A stretch of DNA of 64,000 bases from the NCBI GenBank assembly GCA_963969495.1, contig OZ018318.1, positions 96,501,413-96,565,412 on the forward strand. The letters run 5' to 3'. Below are positions 21,258-32,279 of this stretch, one piece after another. The position numbers and the translations under genes were made by a program. The notes below the pieces were generated by a model that did no database searches, was not told where the DNA came from, and worked only from the letters and a program-made list of their open reading frames with translations. This stretch comes from Ceratothoa steindachneri (taxonomy: Eukaryota > Arthropoda > Malacostraca > Isopoda > Cymothoidae). How positions within the stretch are numbered: the stretch's first letter is position 1; each line of letters begins with the position of its first letter.

Positions 21258-24200
21258 TTAAAATAAAATTAAAGAGAGAAAAAAAAAAAACAACACCCCA
21301 AAAAGGGGAAAGGAAGCAAGCTGGTGCGTCGGGGAGAGGTCCCCCTGGCGCAGGAGCGTGCAACTAAAAAAAACAAACAAACTAAAAAAAAAAAAAAACA
21401 AATGCAAAAAAACAACAAAACAAAACAAAAAAACAAACAAACCTTGCTTAAATAATAGGGAGAAGGCCGGCCTCCCCCAAGAGTCAACAAGTCCACAAGT
21501 CAATGTGCACGAATCTGTCCCGAGCACAAGGGACAGGTGGTAGAGACCCTGCCCATCCCGGTACTGGGACAGGTATCGTGCGCGAAGATCACCCAGACTG
21601 GGACATTCGACAAGAATGTGCCGAACAGTCTGGGGGACGACGCAGTCGTTGCAATAGGGCGCAGGCGAGCGCTCCACCAGATAGCGATGCGTCACACGAG
21701 TGTGTCCGATTCGGAGACGACAGAAAGCAACCTGAAGCCGCCGCGGCATTGGGGGATAGGTCCATGGGAACAGTCGCGGCGCAATGGCACGCAACTTTAA
21801 GTTCCCTTCGACCGTCTTCCATCTTCTTTGCCAAGCAGTCCGAAGAGCTGCCCGTATTCCTGCCATGTAGTCGGTGTGAGGAAGAGCGAAACGCTGGTCC
21901 GGTCGCAGAGTCCTCGCGGACCCTTTGGCGCCCTTATCGGCGCGCTCATTCCCCGCAATTCCTACATGTCCAGGAACCCAGCAGAAGATAATCTCGACAT
22001 CTGCCCGGCTCGCCAAAACCGTGGCGTCACGGATATCGCGAACAAGGAGATGCGGAGATTCCAATGCCCCGAGAGCACTCAGGGCGCTTTGTGAGTCGCT
22101 ATAGATCACAATCCGGTCTCCGAACCGGGCACGTCGCGTAATCTCCCGTACCGAGTGGTGTATTGCCACCAGCTCGGCCGTGAAGACAGACGCAGCGCCT
22201 GGTAGAGCCCCGCTGACTTCAAACAGAGGGGATAAGGCGTGGAAGCCAACCCCCTCTTGGGACTTGGAGCCATCCGTATACACTGGCACGGTACCAGCGT
22301 GACACGATGTGTGCTCCAAAAAGGTTGAACGCAATACTCCCGGCGCAGTACAAGCTTTGAGAGCAGAGGCGTAGCGACAAAAAGCCAAATGTGGTACCCT
22401 CCAGGGTGGCGTCCTGAGCAAAACCAGGGGCGCCACCGGCCCGAGAGCTATATCTACCTCTCGAAGGAGTTTCCTGGCCCTAAACCCAAAGGGCTTAGGG
22501 TATGACTGGCGTCTCTCGGCGGCATAGGCACCATCGAGATCAGCTGCGGATGCAGTGAGAGCTGTTGGCGACTGAGGGTGGCGCCGGGCTCGCGCGTACA
22601 GGCGAGTGATGCACTGCACGCGGCGCAGAGCGAGTGGCATCTCCCCAGCATCGACCAAAAAGGCTCTCAATGGGGGAAGTGCGGAAGGCACCGGTCGCAA
22701 GGCGAAGGCCGGTGTGGTGGATTGAATCCACCTTCCGCAATAAACGCTCGGCTGCGGATGCATAAAACGCGCATCCGTAGTCGAGCTTCGAGCGAACAAA
22801 GGATCGATAAAAAAGTAAGGCGGTAGCCCTATCAGCGCCCCAAGCGCTGAACGTCACGGAACGGAGAATGTCCATGGCGCGGGTACAAGAGACCCTAAGG
22901 CTGCGAATATGAGCCTCTTAGGTGAGGCGTCGGTCGAATACAAGACCAAGGAAACGGTGCGACTCAACCACATCCAGGCGCACCCCATTAAGAAACAAAT
23001 CTGGGTCGGGGTGAAGCCATGGATGGCGGCAGAAGTGCAGCACCTTAGTCTTGGCCAAAGAAAACCGAAACTTGTGCGCTTCGGCATAGCGAGAGACGCG
23101 GTTCAATGCCTGTTGGAGTCGACGCTCCAGAGTTGGCATCTGGGCCTCGCCAATAGAGATCGAAAGGTCGTCCACGTAGAGCGTAGCGAGATTATCTTCT
23201 GGCAGCACCGAGGTGATGCCGTTGATGCTCAGGGAAAAGAGTGTGACACTGAGGACACTTCCCTTCGGGACGCCCTCTTCCTGCTCCTTTGGGGCAGAGA
23301 GGGCTCCCCCCACCCGTACGCAAAGTCGACGATCTCGCAAAAGTTCAGATATAAACATTAAGGGGCGTCCCCTCGCCCCCATCGTGTGGAGAGTCTCCAT
23401 GATACCGTATCGCCAAGCCTCGCAGACGGCATTTTCCAGTCGGAGCAGAGCATCCGACGTGGAGTGAAACTTACGGAATCCGCACTGTGCAGAAGACAGA
23501 TGGCCTCCGCTGTCCAGGAAATAGGCTAATCTAACATTTACCAATTTCTCCATCAACTTGCATACGCAAGAGGTTAGAGAGATTGGGCAGGAAACCGGTC
23601 GGAGTAGAGTGATCTCTCCCCGGCTTGCGAAAGGCGAGCACAGTAGCGATTCGACAGGAGTCTGGGAGAAGACCTTCCACCCAGATCCTGTTGAACAGAT
23701 CTAACAGAAAGGCTATGCCTCGCTCACCCAGGTGTCGAAGCATGGCGTACGGGACATCGTCCGGAACATGGGCGGTGTCCGCGCACGAAGCAAGAGCGGA
23801 ACGCAACTCACTCACTGTAAACTTGTCGTTGAAGGGTTCTCCGCCTCTGGAGGTAAAGTCCAGCCGGCGGCCTTCCGCGACATCACGACGTGCATTGAAT
23901 GCTGGCGGAGCAGCATCATGGCTAGAGAATGCGGAGAAAGCGGTCGCTAAGGATTCCGCCACGGACGCGTGGTCCGAGATTGCGGTCCCATTCTCCTGGA
24001 GAACGCGAGGGGGGTCCTGCGAGAACTTGCCCCGAATCCTTTTGACTCGCTTCCACACCTCAGCTAAAGGGGTCTTCCCGTTAAGTGAAGACACGTATGC
24101 CCGCCAAGAAGAGCAGCGGGCGTGCTTCGAAATATACCGGAATCTAGCCCTAGCGCGACGAAATTCAGCGACAGTGAAATCGTTCGGGCGGCGCTTATAG

Positions 24201-25579
24201 CGCATGTAGGCATAACGCTTCTGTTTGAGGGCCGTCTCACACTCGGCCGACCACCATGGGAGTGGTCGGCGTGCAAAACAGCCAGACGTCCTAGGAATAG
24301 TAGTCAGGCCCACGGCGATGAGGTTGCCGGAGAAGAACTCAACGGCCTCATCTACCGACCTAAATTCCTCGAATGAGATAGAGAATTCAGTCATTTCCTG
24401 AAATGCAGGCCACCGCGCCCGCGCCAAGCACCACCGAGGTGGTCTCTCAGGCGGCAGTTGCCCTGTAAATGATATTTGAATGGGAAAGTGATCACTACCA
24501 TAGAGGTCATCGACCACCCCCCAATCAAAATCAGGCTGTGCATCCGAAGAGCACAAAGATAGGTCAAGGCAAGAAAATGAAGCGGTTCTCGGACAGTGAT
24601 GCGTAAACTCATCCACGTTTAGAACGCCCATCTCAAGCTCTTCGATCAGATCGGCAAGCACTTGTCCCCTGGGATTTATGGAGTAATCTCCCCAGAGAGG
24701 ATGCCTGCCGTTCAGATCTCCAAGCAAGAGATAGGGCCTCGGCAACCGTGCCACGACGCGGCGGAAGTCCCCCGCGTCGAAGTCAGCTGACGGTGGAATG
24801 TACGCAGAAATGATAGTATACCTCCTATCCAGGTGCAGCGGCACAGCCACTGCCTGAAAGGAGGTATCTAAAGAGAAAGGAAGAATGGAGACATCATGCC
24901 GGGTGTAAACCGCGCATCCCCCAGCCCTGTTATCCCGCGGTGGTGGGGTCGCAAGACCCTTATACCCCGGGAGGGCAGGCAGCGGGCACGCGCCTAGCAT
25001 GGTCTCCTGCAAAAAAATAGCTAACCGGGAACGGGACGAGACGAGCCTCCGCAGCTCCTCCCAGTTGGCCCGGAGTCCACGGCAATTCCATTGAAGGAAT
25101 ATGCCCTCCAGGCCTAGCTCGGAGGAGACGCGGGGGCCCGCCTCGAATTGAAGACCCTCACGGGAATGGCCGTACGCTTGCCGGGGGCAGAACACCGGGC
25201 GCTGTTGGCCGGACAAAGCGCTGAAGGCGCTGTTGGCCGGACAAAGCGCTGAAGGCGCTGTTGCCTTCGAGGACTTATTGGGGGAGGTTGGGCTCGCCAT
25301 GCGAGTCTTTTCCTCCCTCCGCCTCGAAACCTTAGGCGGGCGTTGCGGCTTCGGAGGCGGGGGGCCCTCTTTTCGAGGAACCACCGTTTCCGAGCCACTA
25401 ACTCCACCTCGGGGCGTGGGCAAAGGGGCCGAAGCTCCTTTGTTGCTGTCCTCCTTTCGGGGAACAGCTTTAGGAACCCCGGAAGATGGCCTAGCGACCA
25501 TCTTCAGGGGTTTTGCCTCCTGTGAGTCTAACGACTCGGTGGAGGCGCGTGGCCGTTTCGCTTTACGGGAAACGGTCAC
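21258..25579 (-). pseudogene. ORF2 of element D: AP-endonuclease, reverse transcriptase, RNase H; two frameshifts and a stop
   Basis: Segment 1 (25579-23531) has no ATG at its head; the first in-frame ATG is at 25501. Residues about 161-372 of segment 1 are the endonuclease: QWNCRG, QET (Glu192), LGDLNGRHPLWGD (Asp288) and GSDHFPI (Asp363/His364). A frameshift near 23580 leads to segment 2 (23556-22918), which carries QCGFRK, EEGVPKGSVLSVTLF and YVDD (23178-23167). Motif A of the polymerase is missing: the frame jumps from ENAVCEA to WRYGIMETL at about 23415. An in-frame TAA follows at 22918. A second frameshift near 22660 leads to segment 3 (22799-21258). This is RNase H with Asp176 (YTDGS), Glu209, Asp235 (YSDSQSA) and Asp288, then a C-terminal CX2C...H...C motif. 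It cannot make active enzyme. Confidence 0.9.
25201..25256. repeat. 28-bp tandem duplication inside ORF2 of element D
   Basis: Two identical 28-bp units (25201-25228 and 25229-25256) plus the first 7 bp of a third lie in the linker ahead of the endonuclease. As 28 is not a multiple of three, the two units are read in different frames, and a recent duplication would have changed how the ORF2 start joins the endonuclease. Confidence 0.95.
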
Positions 25580-25645
25580 GCTGGGGGAAGAGGGGGGAGC
25601 CCTGGTTTTAGCAGGGGCAGGGTATGAACCCTTTTTGCCGCCAGC

Positions 25646-27025
25646 TTAACCAGGGGAGCGCCCAGGTTGGGTAGAGCCCGCAGAAGGGCTCCGAATGGGC
25701 GTGGAAACAACCGTGCTTGTTGGCCTGGATGGGCCAGGAGCAGAGGGTGCCTTTCTAACTATTGAGGCATATGAAGTCCCAGGCAGAGCCGGGCGCGCCA
25801 GGACCAAGTCCTTTGCCTCGCGGAATGAGAGTCGATCCTGGGCCTGAACCGCCAGGATTTCTTTCTCAAGGAGATATGCACCACATTGCTTCGAAGAAGC
25901 AGGGTGCGGCTCTCCGCAATTGACACACTTGGCCACACACGATTTGGACTTATCGTGTGCGACCTTGGAGCAATTTACACATACTTCGGGTGACCCCGAC
26001 TTTGCACGTCCACATGAGCGATTCGTATGGCCGAAGCAGTGACAGTAATAGCACCGCCGCGGCAGTTGCACGAATGCCTTCGCGCGGTAACGGTACCAAC
26101 CTGCACGCACCGACTCAGGGAGCTTGTCACAGTCGAACGTGACGAAGAGTGTAGGGGTGGGTCTCGAGGCCCCTCCCTGTTTTCTCATCACACGTTCGAC
26201 CTTGACCGCCCCATGGTCGGCCAGCTCTAGGGTGATGTCCTCAATGGAGTAGTCAACGAGTTCCCTCGCATAAACTACTCCTTTCACAAAGTTCATGGTT
26301 GAGTGCGGCGTCACACTCACCGGGGGGCCATGAAGTGTCCGAAGAGCACTTATCTTGGCCGCCTCGGCGGGATTCACCGCATTCTCCAGAAGGCTCCCGT
26401 CCGAGAAACGGGTTACCTTCGGCTCTCTACCAATTGCACTAGCTAATCCTCTCCTCTGATGGATCATGTTGCTCTTGGACAACATGGTGCCATCAGTTGA
26501 GGGAATAACGAGGAAGCGTTTGAAGCCAGCGGGCTCGAAAACGCCAGGTAACCTCTGAATCAGGGGCCCCGATGTCATCGAGGTTCCGCCCTGTGCACTT
26601 TTGGTCTTTGTCATCGTCAGGAGCTCCGTACCCGGGGAGGCAGAGGGCCCGGATGTGCCGATCTTGGCTTGGTCGCTTGCCAAAGTGGCAGCAGACCCAT
26701 CCGTCCCCGTAGCCCCCGCGGATTGAGAGGAGCCCCAAGTTTTCTTTGTCTTTTTGGTCTTTTTCTTCCTTTTCTTTTTTGGAGAGAAGGGTGGGGAATG
26801 AACCCGCTTCTCACCCCCACCGGTAGAAGCCCCCAGTCCACATGGACCGGCCTCAGCCAGGTCCTTCTCCGAAATGGAGAAGGTCCTGGTGGTCGCAGGG
26901 GCATCATCCGGAGGAGATCCCTCCCCTCCTTGTAGTGCCTGAGAATCTACAGCCGTTTGATGAGGACCTTGCATAGGGGCGGATTTGGGTTCGGTGCTTG
27001 GCGCCGAGCTCGGATTCCCCCCCAT
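25646..27025 (-). CDS. ORF1 of element D: gag-like RNA-binding protein with three zinc knuckles
   Basis: An uninterrupted 459-residue frame from the ATG at 27025-27023 (the open frame extends to 27250 without an earlier ATG). Residues about 83-95 are a Lys/Arg run (KKKRKKKTKKTKK) that could serve nuclear entry or RNA binding. Residues about 170-320 resemble the RRM-like/PRE_C2HC region of jockey-group ORF1 proteins (KRFLVIPSTDG, PTLFVTFDCDKLPESVR). Three CCHC knuckles follow: C-YY-C-HCFG-H-TNRS-C (325-338), C-VN-C-SKVA-H-DKSKS-C (349-363) and C-VN-C-GEP-H-PASSKQ-C (367-381). In this group ORF1 binds element RNA and assembles the ribonucleoprotein. It ends 67 bp before ORF2 opens. It appears intact, unlike its ORF2. 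Confidence 0.85.
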   Translation of the reverse strand: MGGNPSSAPSTEPKSAPMQGPHQTAVDSQALQGGEGSPPDDAPATTRTFSISEKDLAEAGPCGLGASTGGGEKRVHSPPFSPKKKRKKKTKKTKKTWGSSQSAGATGTDGSAATLASDQAKIGTSGPSASPGTELLTMTKTKSAQGGTSMTSGPLIQRLPGVFEPAGFKRFLVIPSTDGTMLSKSNMIHQRRGLASAIGREPKVTRFSDGSLLENAVNPAEAAKISALRTLHGPPVSVTPHSTMNFVKGVVYARELVDYSIEDITLELADHGAVKVERVMRKQGGASRPTPTLFVTFDCDKLPESVRAGWYRYRAKAFVQLPRRCYYCHCFGHTNRSCGRAKSGSPEVCVNCSKVAHDKSKSCVAKCVNCGEPHPASSKQCGAYLLEKEILAVQAQDRLSFREAKDLVLARPALPGTSYASIVRKAPSAPGPSRPTSTVVSTPIRSPSAGSTQPGRSPG

Positions 27026-27493
27026 GGAAGGCTTACAGGCCCGGCAGAGCCAGGCGCCGCAATTTTGTACCACCCCTCCCGCCTGGTGGCCTGGCAGTCC
27101 TTCGGCATGGCGGCTCCACCTTAGACACGGCGTAAAACAGATAGAATGTGAAGAGGAGAGGAAAAGGGATGTGAGGAAGGTATGGGTGGGGATGAAGCAG
27201 GTTGTTAAAAAAAACCCATCCCGAACCGGAGCTGAGGGGTTAGGGAACAATGTCCCCTTCCCCGTCAGCCCCCATCCGGGGTGGTTGGCTTGAGAAGAAG
27301 GTCAGCATTCTACCCTGTGAAATTAGAGGCTGACAAGAGAAAGTTGTGGGAGACGTTGTATGAAAAGCGACGAGGTAGGGGAGAAATCGGGCTATCTGAA
27401 GGAAGGAAGAGAGGCTAAGCTGGGGCCGGACGGAGCGCTGGATCCCGTCAGCACGGCGGCCAGGATGGCAAATCGCCGCGCCACCTTACGGGG

Positions 27494-27506
27494 CTTTCGT
27501 ACTATA
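27494..27506. repeat. Target-site duplication of element D, 5' side
   Basis: CTTTCGTACTATA, matching 21152-21164 at 12 of 13 positions. Confidence 0.85.
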
Positions 27507-28200
27507 GCACGAAAACAGCTAACTAGGCAAATGTGCGTTTTCTGACTAAAAGGATGTGGATAATATGAAGATCATCCCTACTTCTCAACGTAACCAACTG
27601 AAGATCCCTAATTGCCTACGCGGTCATATGAAGATTAAAACTCTTTAAACATTTTAATATGAATAAACTAAATAAAGAAAAGATAATAAATGATTATTCA
27701 AACTACTCTTTGTATTGCAAGAAAATATTATGAAGGCATTGAACTCGCCAATATGTTTCGATTAATGGTACTAAATTCTTTTAATGTTTTCTTCTAAAGT
27801 GGTTAGATTAGAAGGAATTTGAGTTTTCAATATCTGGAGCGAACTGGTTTTAATACAGCCGCTGTGGTGTTAATCTTTATTGTCTCTCACATATCCTTTA
27901 TACTTCTTATATATTACTAAAAAACACCCACTGCCCAGGGAGTGACATTGTTATATACCAAAGACGAATAATTTTATTCTTTAGAAATAAATGGTTGTTT
28001 TTATTTTTTATTTTTATAATATATTACCAAGTTAAGTTTTTAGATATAGAAAATGCTGAGCACTTTGATTTTCTTCAAATCTAGGTTATGTCCATTGAGT
28101 GAATTGAGATTTTATTATTTTTTAATCTTCAAACAAGCTTAGATTTTTTGTCGGAAATAATGCACCAAAAATATATGTAGAGGTATAAGAGCTTAGTATT
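27507..28200. other. AT-rich flank, no gene seen
   Basis: No open frame or motif. Three TGAAGAT(C/T) words recur about 33 bp apart at 27560-27635; I attach no meaning to them. Confidence 0.45.

Positions 28201-28254
<54 letters not shown>
28201..28254. repeat. (TA)n microsatellite
   Basis: About 54 bp of TA with one TACATA at the start and TATGTA at the end. Confidence 0.95.
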
Positions 28255-28257
<3 letters not shown>

Positions 28258-29424
28258 CGAGGCCAAGGAAAATAATAACAAAAGACATCTGGCTTTAACT
28301 TTGCCCCTCCGATGGACTCCGGTAACATAAGAGAACGGGCAAAATAGTAAATTTTAGGAGACAGATTCCTGCCCTGAGCTCAAAAGGCATGCCCTTCTAG
28401 GGTGTACTTATAAACAATCAATTCAAAAGTGCAAACTGAGACCATCCTGAGGTCTCACTTTGCGAGTCCCCCCTCCACTTCCCCCTTATCTCGTGGGAGT
28501 AATTTGGGTATATAACAGGTTGACCAAAAAAAACCAAGGCTTTTTGTTTATTCTAACAGAAGATACAAGAAAGTCACCGGTTTAGAGAGGATTTTTCGAG
28601 TTCGAGAAAAAAACAGAAAAATCACCGGTAGAAAGTTTTCTGCAGGTTAAGGAGAACTTGCAGTCCATGTACAATACCAGATTGTACCAAAGAAGCTCGG
28701 CGCCATTCGAGCCCCAAGATTATTGAGTATCAATCTACCTAGTTTGAGGACTCCAAATCTTACTCTATCTGAGTTGAACACACCCCAACTAGAAAAGAAG
28801 ACAACGATTTCATCTCGTCCTGAAGAAAACGAGGTCAAGCTCACCCCAACCACCTAAAAGTAGAAGGACTAAGGTTTCACTTGAGCAACCACCCAACCCA
28901 GATCCCTCGTGACGTCACCCGTCAAATCGACAGGCAAAAGGCAAACAACCAACTACTCGAGCTACGCCTCTCCGGAACAAAATCTCCGAAGATAGTCTAA
29001 CCGGTCTCGCTTATTTAATCTCCATTACCTTATGTAAGTAAAAAATAATCCTGACGTTTATGTCCCCGTGCATAATAATTAGTTGATTGGATGTCTGGCC
29101 AAGGACAAAGATATTAACTTAAAATTGTTCCCCCCGTAAAATTCTATCTCGAATCGAGCCTCGGGAGCTCGCCCAATAATCCCCTTTAGTTAGAGGGTTT
29201 ATGTTCATTAAAGTCTATATTTTTAGTAAAAGCACTGTTTCAATTATCCTCAAACGAGTTAAAGTGGCAATAATTGAGAAAGTAAAGAAAGAAACCCCTT
29301 TTATTCATTTCCTAGAATATAAATTAAGATTAGCACTCTTAGAGAATGATCCTCAAGCGATCACTGGGGCACGAACCTACGCCTCAAGTCAAAGTTTATT
29401 TGGTTTATTACAAATTAATATAAC

Positions 29425-29426
<2 letters not shown>
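28255..29426. other. Unassigned lower-AT stretch between two TA microsatellites
   Basis: About 1.2 kb, bounded on both sides by TA tracts and visibly less AT-rich than its surroundings. It holds a 7-bp-stem hairpin (28437-28457), a TATA-like GGGTATATAACA near 28508, and a plus-strand open-ish stretch near 28735-28860 (LRTPNLTLSELNTPQLEKK). I do not recognise a protein family; a decayed TE is likely but unproven. Confidence 0.35.

Positions 29427-29487
<61 letters not shown>
29427..29487. repeat. (TA)n microsatellite
   Basis: A pure TA tract of about 60 bp. Confidence 0.95.
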
Positions 29488-29489
<2 letters not shown>

Positions 29490-29868
29490 CTCGGCTAACC
29501 TACGACAATATATATCGAAGAAAATAGTTGATTTTCGTTTTTGTGCCAAAGATATATTTTGTCAGGTAACTGAGTAAGCAATTATTTATGTTAGAAATAG
29601 TCTTTTGTTTTTTTTATTCTTACATATAAAGGCCCTAAAGGTGGATTTCATATTGTACAAATTCTAAGCATGCATATAAGTAGATATAAACATAAGTATT
29701 TATTTGTTGGGCCGCAACAGCCCTAACGCTATTCATTTCTTTAAATTTCCCCCTAAATTATATGCCTGTAATGGATATAGGAATAACATTATAGAAGCAG
29801 GAGGTATATAGCTGAAAGAAATGACAAAAAAATCCAAGCCAATATAAATAAATGCTACAAAATTCATG

Positions 29869-29948
<80 letters not shown>

Positions 29949-32279
29949 CTTTTAACCTAACCTAAGCTATTTAGATACGTTATTTAGTTATTGATCGCAG
30001 TCTTATCGATATATGCTTGCGTGGTTGAGAATATTTGTGTTCGGCAGCTTTTGAAGGAGATATCATATATAACTTTCTTAACTAGCATACGATTAAGAAA
30101 CCAGTTAGCGTTATAATAAAATGCAGGAAAATAGGTCATATGCGTGATTATTTGTACTAAAAACGAACGGTCCTTCTAATAATCGTATAAGTGATCCTTC
30201 CAAGCAGAGAATTTCGGAAAAATAGTTAGTTAGGAAGCTAAAAGAAGACGGAGTCCTATATCGTTTGGCAAATCACTATAGTTAAAATTTGGCAAAGGGT
30301 AAGTTTGATTAAAAGTTATTATATTGAGTACCTGTTATAAAATTGACTAATTAATTTGGGGGCCTAGAGCTGAAATTCAGGAAAATAATTGTCTTAGTTT
30401 CAGCGCTTTCGCGCCTAAGAACCTAGCATTAATTCTCGTTTGTTTAAGAGGTCTGGTAGTATCTTAATCTTCTCGTTATTATTTTGGTAGTTTAATATAA
30501 TAACGGTAGTAGTGCATGGCTTGCACTGATCCTACTAACTTAGAGAACAATAAAAACCTCGGTCATTTGACCCCTGTCCCTCAGGCTTTTTCCAAAAGAG
30601 AGGTATTAGTATACGGAAACTGTTCTCTTTTTAGAGCACTTAGCCATTTGGATTCCGAAATAGCGAATGTTATTTAGGTTCGATGTGAACCCATTATAGG
30701 ATGGGCTACAAAGTTCAGTGTTCATTTTTGAGTTTCCTTAAGTTCCTAACATTCGATATTGGTTAAGATTTTCAACAGAATCACAGCAGATTATAGAACC
30801 TTGTGAAATACAAAATGGTGTTTTGTATCGATAGTTGAATCATTTTCAAGACAAATATAATTATTTTGACGAGTTCCTGGTAGTTATATCTATAGATCTT
30901 TACCTAAGCTAAGCATAATGGGTTGTTGTTTTTTTTTAAATATAATTGGTATATAGCAACTGATTTATAAGGAACTAGATCTGCCAGGCCCGGATTTTTG
31001 ACACATAATTCTAGATGGTGTAGAATATGAGAAGTTACATCAATTATACCCTGGAGATATTTACACTAATGAATGTCCATGGCAGTTAAATGCTTTTAAG
31101 TGCATAAATTCTTGGAAAGGAATTAGTATCGTGTAGATGTTTTAAATAAATATTGCTTATAGAGTCATTTTGATACTAAGTTGTGGAGGGGTTTTAGCAA
31201 ATGTCTATATGATTCTGGCCCTTGTATGGTCCATGTTTACTCTTTGAATTGTTAGTAGCTTCTGTTGTTCAGGGGAAAATGCTTTTTTAATATTAAAGTT
31301 AAATGAGCAACCTGTAAGAGATATCTTAAAACTGAAAATGTTAAAAGGTTTGGTACAATTTTTTTTTTCCGAGAACCTTGTTGGGCTGCATCTGTGATTT
31401 TTTTAGAAATGGTTTTAATTTAGATAAGGTACTTTTCCAATAGATTTATTTGATTACTAATTAATCCTACAATTTTCTCATGACGTCAAGTTGATTTTAG
31501 AAATTTGGCAGTTTACCAAGGTGGTTAAACTTTTCAGAAACTTCATGCAAGAACTTATTATACACGGTATCAATTAAGGCGAAGCATATATTGCCTAACT
31601 TTTCCTATAAAGCTTTAAGTGTATATCAGTGTGTATGTAGATTAAAGTGGAAGTAATATGTGTAATCTATCCGAATAAGGAGACTTTTAAAAGAAATAAT
31701 CATACCAAAGTAAAAGTAGTTGATATTGGCAAACAACAAAGCAAATTCGAGATTGTATGGATGTATAGAATAATGATCATATAAAAGAATAGAATATTTA
31801 AATGCAGTAATTATTAAAGTAGGAGACAATTTTCTCTAAATTAATTTAATAAACTCCTACAAAGGCAAAATATAATGATAAATCCCAGCAATAATGAAAG
31901 GTAGAGTTAAAGACCTACAAATATTACTTAAATATTTCAAATGCCGGTAGAAAATATCATAATACTACAGTTAAATTGTTTATAACTAAAGGGATATTAT
32001 AGATTGAGATAAAAAGAAAAGAATCAATCATAAACAAAGAATGCTTTACTAAAATCTAAGAAAACTACCGAGTTTTGGGGTCGCGAGTCAAACGCGTTAA
32101 GTTCGCAAAATTGCTGAATCAAGAGAGAAATGGGTGTCAGCGAACAATATATTTTACTCTTTGAAGTCGATAGGGCAGATGAAACGAAATCGTATCAATG
32201 TAAATATTCCGAATCTGATTAAGGTTTTCTATATAAGTAATAAGGTATAGATGATTTTTAAAGGCTCAAAAATAAATGG
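29488..32279. other. AT-rich stretch with one internal TA microsatellite, no gene seen
   Basis: Contains a TA tract at 29872-29946. Nothing else is recognised until reverse transcriptase motifs begin near 32290. Confidence 0.45.
29872..29946. repeat. (TA)n microsatellite
   Basis: A pure TA tract of about 75 bp. Confidence 0.95.

Larger units (their letters stand above)
21165..27493 (-). mobile_element. Element D: 6.3 kb RNase H-bearing LINE with poly(A) and target-site duplication
   Basis: A near full-length non-LTR retrotransposon on the minus strand, bounded by a 12/13-bp target duplication. It starts at CCCCGTAAGG (27493 downward) and has a ~470-bp 5' leader. ORF1 (27025-25646) is followed by ORF2 (25579-21258, broken) and a 3' end with a 22-nt poly(A) tail (T-run at 21165-21186 on the plus strand). 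The body is strikingly GC-rich against its AT-rich surroundings, and composition changes at exactly the mapped borders. Endonuclease, reverse transcriptase, RNase H and a three-knuckle ORF1 place it in the jockey/I group of LINEs; the exact clade needs a tree. It is fairly young, judging by the nearly intact target duplication. Confidence 0.93.

Noticed and set aside
21503..25649. Several 80-190-codon plus-strand frames inside element D
   Set aside because: Antisense shadows of a GC-rich coding region; the minus strand carries the enzyme motifs.
27026..27250. Extension of element D ORF1 by 75 codons upstream
   Set aside because: Opens at TTG with no ATG; the first ATG is at 27025. A CX-rich stretch there (WLCRACK) is suggestive but insufficient.
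28437..28457. 7-bp-stem hairpin as a terminator
   Set aside because: A lone short hairpin in a eukaryotic spacer; no transcript or protein context.
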